Shown here: positions 6,811 through 12,876 of the stretch, one piece after another | Position numbering within the stretch: position 1 is the first letter of the stretch | Layout: each line of letters begins with the position of its first letter | NCBI GenBank assembly: GCA_902476295.1 | Contig: CABSDC010000065.1 | Coordinates: 1-12,876 of the forward strand | Direction of reading: 5' to 3' | Length of the DNA: 12,876 nt | From: SFTJ01 sp905210415 | GTDB taxonomy: Bacteria > Bacteroidota > Bacteroidia > Bacteroidales > Muribaculaceae | Program-made: the position numbers and the translations under genes | Notes under the pieces: generated by a model | Database searches by the model: none | Told to the model about the DNA's origin: nothing | Seen by the model: only the letters and a program-made list of their open reading frames with translations

Positions 6811-6858
6811 AAAAAATAATCTGGGGCAATGGGCACAATAAATTGTGTGTGCCCCAGA
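6811..6858 (-). terminator. Internal intrinsic terminator or attenuator between binding-protein and enzyme genes
   Basis: On the minus strand, TCTGGGGCA (6858-6850 as complement of TGCCCCAGA) pairs with its partner at 6828-6820 in a 9-base-pair stem; inside it, CACAA/TTGTG (6847-6843 with 6838-6834) forms a second 5-base-pair stem capped by a 4-base loop, with an internal bulge between the two. The stem is followed by ATTATTTTTT (6820-6811). The geometry is that of a rho-independent terminator placed 31 bases before the GH26 start codon. It should reduce the amount of enzyme mRNA relative to susCD, or act as a conditional attenuator. Confidence 0.75.
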
Positions 6859-6928
6859 TAAAACTAAAACCAACCTAATTTACTTAACTTAACAAATTAT
6901 CTATCTGATTATCACTTTAGCTACATCG

Positions 6929-6960
6929 TGCCTCGTAGGTGTGTGATCTGCGAGGCAGAT
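6929..6960 (-). promoter_or_regulatory. Two overlapping, mutually exclusive hairpins after the first TIG-protein gene
   Basis: TGCCTCG (6929-6935) is complementary to CGAGGCA (6951-6957), a 7-base-pair stem with a 15-base loop. The same right arm is also part of ATCTGC-GAG-GCAGAT (6946-6960), a perfect 6-base-pair stem with a 3-base loop. Only one can form at a time. No T run follows. They lie 30 bases after the stop codon of the TIG-protein gene and could protect the 3' end of the upstream message or take part in control of the leader. Confidence 0.4.
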
Positions 6961-6989
6961 GAGGCTAAATAGTGAATTCTATGGTGTCG

Positions 6990-8489
6990 TTATTTTCTGG
7001 TTTTGGCAGCATCAGCGCCTTCCCATTCCATCGATTGGATGATAAGGTTGCATCCGCTGAATGCCCAACCATTGTTGTAAAGCATATCGACGTCAGCTTG
7101 AGAAATGACGAGGGTGTAAGAGTCTTGTCCAGCTGTCATTTCCACGATGTTGTTGCTTAAGCCGCCAAGTGCTGTGTTCCAGTCGCTGCGATACACAGGT
7201 TTGAGTTGCCACCAAGAAGCGCTGCTGTCTTCCTTGAAGTTGATGGTGAGTTTACCAGGACCCTTGATGGTTTTTGAGAATGCTTCCCATACGGCATCGG
7301 CTTTGTCTTTTGATGCTTCGAGATTGTTTGCCCAATTGCCAAGAGCAAAGTTGCCAGTCCAGAACACATTGCCCATCTTTATCATAGAAAGGGTTTGGCT
7401 TTCCACTGAAATGTTGGCATTTTGCACGAGGGTAAGTTTGCCGTCAACCATGCTTTCTGGAACTGTGAATTCGATAGCCGCGCCATTGTTGAGCACAGAG
7501 AAACCTCCGTTGGCCTTCAGCACAGCGCCACCAGGCACAATGATTTCGCGAACACGGTTGAGGCGTTTGCCCTTGATGGTCAATTTGTCGCCAACCTTGA
7601 TGTTGGTTGCAGGAGTCACCGAAGTGATCTCGATGGTAGGGAATGTGATTTCAGGAGTTGAAATGGCGCTTCCTGAGAATTGCTTCAGAGTGATGACACC
7701 GCTGCAGGTTTCGGTAGGAACAGTGGTGGTGATCTCAGTGCCTTGTTCGTTCACAGAGAATGAAAGGTCGGCAATCTCGCCTGGATAGATAACGCTCTCA
7801 ATGAGCTGAAGGTTATTTCCAGAGATGGTGATTACGTCGCCGCCATCCACTTGTGTTTTGCTCAATGCAGTCACAGAAGCCGTTTCGATGGTGAGTGGAG
7901 TTTCCCATTCGATAAGGGTTGGCACTTCAGCACCGTCGCTGAACACCAACTTGCCGCTAACGGCAGCCTTAGGAACTTCTATTTGGATTTCTTTGCGAGA
8001 AACCGATTTGAAATCTGTTGCTTCTACCACTACGCCATCGGCAAATGTGGCAGTGGCGATGTTGTAAACATAGTCGCCAGTGACAGTGATGATATCGCCA
8101 GCCTTAACGTTGGTAGGGGTGACGTTGTCTACTGTGATAGGTTCTTCGAAAGAAATTACTGATTTTGAAGTGATTTCGCCGCCAGGGAAAACAATCTTGA
8201 TGTGTCCAGGAATTGCTTCTTGTGGCACTACCAGCTCAATGAGTTTATCGATCTTTGATGCAAACTCGGTTACTTCCACATTGTCGGGGAAAACCACCTT
8301 GTTCACCTTAGTGAGGTCGGTACCGATAATCTTGATTGTGTTGCCTCTCAGCACTGGGCAAGGGCCGAATGAGTGGAGAGCCACAGAGTTCAGGTCGTTG
8401 TCGTCGTTGCATGAACTTACTGTGAACATTGTGCTTATTGTCACGAGGGCGATAAGCATAATGTGTTGTATTTTATTGAAAGATCTCAT
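6990..8489 (-). CDS. Surface glycan-binding lipoprotein with four TIG domains
   Basis: The 499-residue protein has a lipoprotein signal (VSSC, Cys27) followed by NDDND, an acidic cluster typical of surface-exported Bacteroidetes lipoproteins. Four IPT/TIG immunoglobulin-like domains follow at about 36-116, 117-198, 199-285 and 286-371; each has the repeated pattern of a GD.ITI.G.L strand pair then V.FP or V.YPG. The C-terminal domain (about 373-499) is rich in exposed-type aromatics (Trp377, 386, 426, 427, 437, 475, 489) and is the likely mannan-binding part. By position it stands where SusE/SusF-type proteins stand, and it should help capture mannan for the SusCD pair. It has no catalytic motif. 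The gene starts 32 bases after the other TIG protein gene and is the last one before the structured gap. Confidence 0.8.
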   Translation of the reverse strand: MRSFNKIQHIMLIALVTISTMFTVSSCNDDNDLNSVALHSFGPCPVLRGNTIKIIGTDLTKVNKVVFPDNVEVTEFASKIDKLIELVVPQEAIPGHIKIVFPGGEITSKSVISFEEPITVDNVTPTNVKAGDIITVTGDYVYNIATATFADGVVVEATDFKSVSRKEIQIEVPKAAVSGKLVFSDGAEVPTLIEWETPLTIETASVTALSKTQVDGGDVITISGNNLQLIESVIYPGEIADLSFSVNEQGTEITTTVPTETCSGVITLKQFSGSAISTPEITFPTIEITSVTPATNIKVGDKLTIKGKRLNRVREIIVPGGAVLKANGGFSVLNNGAAIEFTVPESMVDGKLTLVQNANISVESQTLSMIKMGNVFWTGNFALGNWANNLEASKDKADAVWEAFSKTIKGPGKLTINFKEDSSASWWQLKPVYRSDWNTALGGLSNNIVEMTAGQDSYTLVISQADVDMLYNNGWAFSGCNLIIQSMEWEGADAAKTRK

Positions 8490-8521
8490 TTCTTTAAAAT
8501 TTTAGTTGGTGTAGATTTGAA

Positions 8522-9742
8522 TTAATCAATTGCAACAATACGGAAGTTGTCAAACCAGATTTCCACAGGCGCAGTTCCGTCGGCAGCGCCAAACATCATC
8601 AAGTTGATGTCGGTGTATTGGCTAATGTCGCCGAGTGTAAGGTCAGAAGAAGACTCATCCTTGTTGTACTTAAATTCGGTGAGAGGGATGGTGACAGTGA
8701 TCCAACCGTTGGTCTTGGCATTTACTTTGTTGGCCGAGTTGGTAAGATATGGCTTCCAGTGACATTGTGCGTAATTGTCGTCAGGAGAGATGCCACCGCC
8801 TTCGGTGTACTTTTGGAACCAGATCAAAAGAGGGCAATCTTCCCAATTGATAATGTTGCATTCAAACTTAAGAGCAAGCTTGGTGATGTCGCCAGTGGCG
8901 ATAGGCTTGTTGCCCTTGCCGGCTGAAGCCCAGTAGCCCCACATGAGCTTGTCGGTCCAGTTCCATGCGCCATTGCTTTCGCAGAGGAACTTCATATAAA
9001 GACCCGAAACACCGTCTACGTCGTTAACACCAGCGGCAGGATATCCCCATGGGTTTTTGTAACCATCGTCGAAATTGGTGATAAGACCAGTTGTGTCGAG
9101 GAACTTGTGGGCGAAACGGCTTGTGCCATACATTGACTTCACCTTAAGATAACCTTCTGTTACGTTGTCAGGCACCACTATAGTCATCGATGTCTTGTCG
9201 TATTTAGTAGGAGAGACTTCTATGTCGCCGTTGGCACCAGGGAAAATCACCTTCACATCGTCTTTGGTACCGATGAAGTAGTCGCCAGTGATAGTGATAA
9301 CATCGCCAGCCTTGCCATATTCGCAAGACACTGAAATGATGCTTGGGTTAGGCACAATCACCTTAAAGTCGTAGACTGTCTCAATGCCATTGCTGGTGAT
9401 GAAACGCACCTTGTTGGTGACATTCTCAGGGTCAGAGAGCACGTTTGGCACGTCAACAATGATGCTGTTGCTGGTGACGTAAGCTGGGTTGAGCTTAGCT
9501 CTTTGATCGTTGAACCATACCTGTTGCACATCGCCAAGGTTATGGCCGATGAATGCGATGCGATCGCCCATATTGGCAGCCACAAGAAGAGAGTCGCTTT
9601 GTCCGGGCTCACACACTCTTACGTATTCGATAACTGGATTATTTCCAGCGTCTTTTTCTGCATCGGTCTCAGAGCAAGATGTAAGAGCCATACTTGCTAT
9701 GCACATGGCAGAAAGAAATATTGTTTTGATGTAATTTTTCAT
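8522..9742 (-). CDS. Surface glycan-binding lipoprotein with two TIG domains (SGBP type)
   Basis: The 406-residue protein has a lipoprotein signal (LTSC, Cys23) and acidic residues soon after it (SETDAE), consistent with surface display. TIG domains occupy about 36-130 and 131-214 (AGDVITITGDYF at 145-156 is diagnostic). The C-terminal domain, about 218-406, begins LITNFDDG and ends in VEIWFDNFRIV, a jelly-roll layout like the C-terminal ligand-binding domain of Bacteroidetes SGBP-B proteins; Trp232, 260, 262, 268, 271, 300, 308, 329 and 347 are candidates for stacking on sugar rings. Located 21 bases after susD, the usual place for an SGBP gene. The ligand is inferred to be beta-mannan from the enzymes downstream. 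Confidence 0.85.
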   Translation of the reverse strand: MKNYIKTIFLSAMCIASMALTSCSETDAEKDAGNNPVIEYVRVCEPGQSDSLLVAANMGDRIAFIGHNLGDVQQVWFNDQRAKLNPAYVTSNSIIVDVPNVLSDPENVTNKVRFITSNGIETVYDFKVIVPNPSIISVSCEYGKAGDVITITGDYFIGTKDDVKVIFPGANGDIEVSPTKYDKTSMTIVVPDNVTEGYLKVKSMYGTSRFAHKFLDTTGLITNFDDGYKNPWGYPAAGVNDVDGVSGLYMKFLCESNGAWNWTDKLMWGYWASAGKGNKPIATGDITKLALKFECNIINWEDCPLLIWFQKYTEGGGISPDDNYAQCHWKPYLTNSANKVNAKTNGWITVTIPLTEFKYNKDESSSDLTLGDISQYTDINLMMFGAADGTAPVEIWFDNFRIVAID

Positions 9743-9763
9743 TTTTCGTTGCGCTTTTAGTGA

Positions 9764-11434
9764 TTAGAATTCATAATCTACTGGATCGTTGGCAAGTTGA
9801 GGAGAGTTGGTCAACGCAGCAGCAGGTACAGGAAGTTCGAAGCATGACAATGGCAGGATGATAGTGTTGTCGTTTTCAAGCGCCAAAGTGTAGTTGTCGA
9901 GGTTGTTCATACCGGCATCGGTGTTAGGAGTGCCATCTTTCACCATATACACCATGTTGCGGTTGTAGCCGTTGTTGTCGTTTAGGTAAGCAAGGGCACG
10001 TTCCTTGCCTTCGCGGTAAGCAAGACGTTGAATGTCAAACCAGTTGTTGGCTTCGAAAGCAAATTCGCGGCGGCGTTCCTTCAATAGGTTTTCGTAGGTG
10101 AGAGGGCTACCGATAGTGCCAAGACCAGCACGTTCGCGAATGTTGTCAACTGCCTTGATGGCATCTTCGTTAGTAGTAGAATTTGCGGTACCCATAAGCG
10201 CTTCGGCATAAAGCATATACACATCGCTAAGGCGGAGGATGTAGATGTTGTTGGCAGCATCTTGGCTTGGACCCACTTGGTTGTTGCAGTCGGCCGATTT
10301 GCCTAAGATATATTTGCGCAAGTGAGAGTTGAGAGGGTTGCGCTCTTTGTCTACAGTGCCGTCGGCTGAGTAGTGCACGATTTTGTAGGTGTAACCACCA
10401 TCGGCAACGCAGATGTTAGAGTAGTGGTCGTTGAGAGTCATGAATGTGTTGTAACGACGCTTATCTTGTTTGTCGTAGAGCTTTTGAAGTCCGATAGTAG
10501 GGCCCTTGCCATCGCCCCAAGATCCGTCGGCAATATTTGTGCGTGACCAAGATGCGGTGCGAGGGTTGCCATAACCGTAGCCGTAAACCATACATTGAAT
10601 AGCAAAGAGTGATTCTGGACCGTTGTTGCTTTCAGGATAGAAAAGTGTGCTATAATCAAGTTCCTTTGGTTCGGTGGTTATGCCGTCCATCACTTGCTTA
10701 GCGTGTGAGGCCGCGCTGGCATAAAGAGCCTCGCGGTTGTATCCGTAGTCGGTGTGCGATGCCATTGTCACTTCAAGTTTAGCAAGCATGCCAAGGGCAG
10801 TCCACTTGGTTACGCGGCCAGCTTCGGCATCGGTATCCTTAAGAACGCCAGCAGCAAATTCAAGGTCTTCCTTTATGAATTGGTATACGCTCTTCTGAGT
10901 GTTGCGAGGCACTTGAATGTTGCCCGAACCAATCATGTCAGAGTTGTTGACAATGATAGGCACATTTTGCCAAGTTTCGGCGAGAAGGTAGTAAACTATG
11001 CCACGAATGCAGCGTGCTTCGGCAAGACCTTGCTGGATAGCATATTGGCTAACACCATGCTTAGCGGCAGCACTTGGCATGTCGTTGATGATTGAGTTGG
11101 AAAGAGAGATGATGTTGTAAAGACCTTTCCAACCTTCGTTAAGGTAAGGGTTACCATTGGTGTATGTTCCGTAGAACCATTGACCTTCTTGATCGTAGGT
11201 GTAATACATATCGCCCACGAGTTCGTCGAGTTTCCATTGGAAGTTTTGGGTGAAGTCATACCACTGGTAGCAACCGTAGAGCGAGCGAGTGCTGGCTCTT
11301 ACCATCTCGGCGCTGGTGTAGTAGTTGTCGCTCACTAATGAATCTTGAGGATCCACGGTGAGGAAGTTGTCGCAGCTTGTTGCACCCATGAGCAGTGCAA
11401 GCGACAATATTGTAGTTTTTAATTTAGAGTTCAT
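9764..11434 (-). CDS. susD: SusD-family starch/mannan-binding outer-membrane lipoprotein
   Basis: The 556-residue protein has a lipoprotein signal (ATSC, Cys21) followed by DNFLTVDPQDS, the usual start of mature SusD proteins. The N-terminal half (about 22-230) contains the tetratricopeptide-like helices including EARCIRGIVYYLLAETWQNVP, and the C-terminal half contains LRLSDVYMLYAEAL and ERRREFAFEANNWFDIQRL, both highly typical of the SusD/RagB family; the end (LPVPAAALTNSPQL) is also canonical. It caps the SusC barrel and binds oligosaccharides at the outer membrane. The gene starts 19 bases after the susC stop codon. Specificity for mannan rests on the downstream enzymes, not on this sequence. 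Confidence 0.95.
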   Translation of the reverse strand: MNSKLKTTILSLALLMGATSCDNFLTVDPQDSLVSDNYYTSAEMVRASTRSLYGCYQWYDFTQNFQWKLDELVGDMYYTYDQEGQWFYGTYTNGNPYLNEGWKGLYNIISLSNSIINDMPSAAAKHGVSQYAIQQGLAEARCIRGIVYYLLAETWQNVPIIVNNSDMIGSGNIQVPRNTQKSVYQFIKEDLEFAAGVLKDTDAEAGRVTKWTALGMLAKLEVTMASHTDYGYNREALYASAASHAKQVMDGITTEPKELDYSTLFYPESNNGPESLFAIQCMVYGYGYGNPRTASWSRTNIADGSWGDGKGPTIGLQKLYDKQDKRRYNTFMTLNDHYSNICVADGGYTYKIVHYSADGTVDKERNPLNSHLRKYILGKSADCNNQVGPSQDAANNIYILRLSDVYMLYAEALMGTANSTTNEDAIKAVDNIRERAGLGTIGSPLTYENLLKERRREFAFEANNWFDIQRLAYREGKERALAYLNDNNGYNRNMVYMVKDGTPNTDAGMNNLDNYTLALENDNTIILPLSCFELPVPAAALTNSPQLANDPVDYEF

Positions 11435-11453
11435 TGTAAGGTTGTATTAAAGA

Positions 11454-12876
11454 TTAGAAAGTCAAGTTTAAGCCCAAAGTATAGGTGCGAGGAGTAGGGT
11501 AGCGGCCCATGTCGATGTTTTGACGAAGAGCGCTTTGGTTGAATGCACCGATTTCAGGGTCATAACCCTTGTAACTTGTGAAAGTGTAGACGTTTTGCGC
11601 ATTGAAGTAAATCTTAGCAGCGGCAATGTGTGCTTTCTGCAACAAACTTGAAGGAATGTGATAAGAAAGCGAAATGTTCTGTATGCGCAAGTAAGAGCCA
11701 TCTTCGATCCAGCGGTCGCTCATGCGGTTGTTTCGGTTGCCGTCGAGCGAACTGAAGCGAGGCAGTGGAGCATCAGGATTTGATAGATAGGCAGCGCCAG
11801 ATGCGTCGATAGCAGCGCGAGCGCGGTTGAGGACTGTGACTGATTGGTTATCCCAGATGCTGTTCATTGCTTCGGTCTTGTAGCGAGCGAAGTTGAGCAC
11901 ATCGCCACCTACAGCGCCAGTCAAACCGATTGAGAGATCGAAGTCGCGATAAGAGAAGTTGTTGGTGAAACCGAAAGTGAAATCTGGGTTAGGGTCACCA
12001 ATCACTACTTGGTCGTTTTCGTCGATTACTCCGTCAGGCACACCGTCAGGACCGCTGATGTCCTTAAACTTGATATCGCCAGGATAAACGCCAGTAACCT
12101 TGTCGATGCGGTTGCGGCCATTGCCGTCGTTCACTTGCACTGGAGAGTCAAGGATGTCTTGTTCGCTGGTGAACAAGCGGTCTACTTTGTAACCATAGAA
12201 CACACCCATTGGTTGACCAACCTTAATCATGGTAGCAGTTTGGAATTCCGACCACCAGTCAAGGTTGCCATACATAATTTGACTCTTGTCGTTGAGCGAA
12301 ACCACTTTGTTTTTGTTGTGTGAAATGGTGAGAGTAGAAGCCCAAGTGAAATTCTTGGTGATAATGTTGCGAGTGTTGAGAGAGATGTCTATACCAGTGT
12401 TTTGGGTCTTACCGATGTTGGCATAAGGTGCTTGCAGATAGTTCCACTCGGCGCCGCCAAGATAGGTAGGGATAAGCATCTGAAGAAGGAGGTCTTTGGT
12501 CTGCTTCTTATATACGTCAACGGTGAGTTCGATGCGGCTGTTAAGGGCAGCGAAGTCGATACCGGCATTGAATTGTTCTGAAGCCTCCCATTTGAGGAAT
12601 GGGTTAGGAATATTCTTCAGGTAGTAACCAGTGCCAAGAGGTGTGGTGTAGCTCTGCATAGCTGAGCCGTAGAGGTAAGTTGAAATATTGGCATTACCCA
12701 CTTGACCATAACCAAGGCGCAACTTAAGGTTGTTGAGCCATGACACGTTGCTCAAGAACTTTTCTTGAGAAGCACGCCAAGCAAGAGCCACTGAAGGGAA
12801 GTAGCCCCACTTGTTTTGAGGACCGAACTTTGAAGAACCGTCGGCACGCATTGTCACGGTAGCCAAATAGCGGGTG
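11454..12876 (-). CDS. susC: SusC-family TonB-dependent outer-membrane transporter, C-terminal part only
   Basis: The frame is open from the right edge to the stop at 11454 and encodes the last 474 or so residues of a protein normally near 1000 residues long. The first visible residues are TRYLATVTMRADGSSKFG, a classic SusC barrel motif, followed by WGYFPSVALAWRASQE, LRLGYGQVGN, and many alternating beta-strand and loop segments. The protein ends in TYTLGLNLTF, with the terminal aromatic residue needed for outer-membrane insertion. The plug domain, carboxypeptidase-regulatory-like domain and TonB box lie outside the window. An apparent in-frame TTG at 12866 is internal and is not a start. The transporter imports mannooligosaccharides into the periplasm with SusD as its lid. 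Confidence 0.95.
   Translation of the reverse strand, partial: TRYLATVTMRADGSSKFGPQNKWGYFPSVALAWRASQEKFLSNVSWLNNLKLRLGYGQVGNANISTYLYGSAMQSYTTPLGTGYYLKNIPNPFLKWEASEQFNAGIDFAALNSRIELTVDVYKKQTKDLLLQMLIPTYLGGAEWNYLQAPYANIGKTQNTGIDISLNTRNIITKNFTWASTLTISHNKNKVVSLNDKSQIMYGNLDWWSEFQTATMIKVGQPMGVFYGYKVDRLFTSEQDILDSPVQVNDGNGRNRIDKVTGVYPGDIKFKDISGPDGVPDGVIDENDQVVIGDPNPDFTFGFTNNFSYRDFDLSIGLTGAVGGDVLNFARYKTEAMNSIWDNQSVTVLNRARAAIDASGAAYLSNPDAPLPRFSSLDGNRNNRMSDRWIEDGSYLRIQNISLSYHIPSSLLQKAHIAAAKIYFNAQNVYTFTSYKGYDPEIGAFNQSALRQNIDMGRYPTPRTYTLGLNLTF

Larger units (their letters stand above)
6780..6989 (-). other. Structured 210-base leader upstream of the mannanase genes
   Basis: The only long gap within the PUL. 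In transcription order it holds the two overlapping hairpins (6960-6929), an AT-rich stretch (6920-6876), and the terminator-like hairpin (6858-6811). AAATTAG (6881-6875) is complementary to CTAATTT (6792-6786) on the minus strand, so a long-range stem could enclose the terminator. I see no full Bacteroidetes promoter here; TAAATTAG (6882-6875) matches the -7 consensus at all but one place but has no TTTG at the right distance. Confidence 0.5.
1794..12876 (-). other. Beta-mannan polysaccharide utilization locus (right end outside window)
   Basis: Eight consecutive minus-strand genes: susC-like, susD-like, two TIG-domain binding proteins, two GH26 mannanases, GH130 phosphorylase and 2-epimerase. 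Spacings are short (19, 21, 32, 8, 19 and 13 bases) except for 210 bases between the second binding protein gene and the first GH26 gene, where an internal terminator-like hairpin sits. The enzyme set equals the B. fragilis pathway from mannan through mannobiose and mannosyl-glucose to mannose 1-phosphate. The promoter, the start of susC, and any regulator lie to the right of the window. No GH36/GH27 alpha-galactosidase or sugar permease is present in the visible part, so side-chain removal and import of small sugars must be encoded elsewhere or beyond the edge. Confidence 0.85.

Noticed and set aside
7147..7788. 213-codon open frame on the plus strand, and similar ones at 8080-8505 and 3832-4410
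   Set aside because: All are antisense shadows of clear lipoprotein or enzyme genes, without ribosome binding sites or recognisable domains.
12864..12866. Apparent TTG start of a 470-residue protein
   Set aside because: The frame continues to the window edge and the residues before it (TRY) complete a conserved SusC motif, so this is an internal codon of a partial gene.
1..12876. CRISPR arrays, tRNA or rRNA genes, transposase or integrase genes
   Set aside because: No regularly spaced repeats, no tRNA-like cloverleaf with a CCA-type end, and no transposase or recombinase motif was seen on either strand.

Overview
The window is a stretch of a Bacteroidales genome. The evidence is a SusC/SusD pair, lipoprotein signal peptides with acidic residues after the cysteine, TIG-domain surface glycan-binding proteins, Bacteroidetes-type promoter elements (TAnnTTTG) and weak ribosome binding sites. 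I cannot name the genus; a gut Bacteroides, Prevotella or Muribaculaceae relative would all fit.

From the right edge to about 1794, everything lies on the minus strand and forms one polysaccharide utilization locus (PUL) for beta-mannan. In transcription order it holds: the C-terminal part of a SusC-type TonB-dependent transporter (cut by the right edge), a SusD-type lipoprotein, two tandem TIG-domain glycan-binding lipoproteins, a 210-base spacer with an intrinsic terminator-like hairpin, an Ig-domain-bearing GH26 mannanase lipoprotein, a second GH26 mannanase lipoprotein, a GH130 mannosylglucose phosphorylase, and a cellobiose/mannobiose 2-epimerase. A strong rho-independent terminator starts four bases after the epimerase stop codon and closes the locus. 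The four enzymes match the mannan pathway known from Bacteroides fragilis: mannan is cut to mannobiose, epimerised to mannosyl-glucose, then phosphorolysed to mannose 1-phosphate and glucose. Signal sequences suggest the division of labour: the Ig-GH26 and binding proteins on the cell surface, the second GH26 probably in the periplasm, the epimerase and phosphorylase in the cytoplasm. No alpha-galactosidase, regulator or inner-membrane sugar transporter is visible inside the window.

Left of the terminator (about 552-1793) is a different kind of DNA: an AT-rich gene for a membrane-anchored NERD nuclease-like protein with a topoisomerase-type zinc finger, and on the plus strand a 36-codon remnant of a HipA toxin gene that appears to carry an internal deletion. 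It looks like an island of accessory DNA between the PUL and the next gene.

At the far left, on the minus strand and running off the edge, is a secreted HSL-family (HGGGW) alpha/beta-hydrolase esterase with its own well-formed Bacteroidetes promoter. I see no tRNA, rRNA, CRISPR array, transposase or integrase. The PUL itself is a recognisable system; the less ordinary parts are the internal terminator and structured leader between the binding-protein and enzyme genes, and the HipA-remnant/NERD segment.
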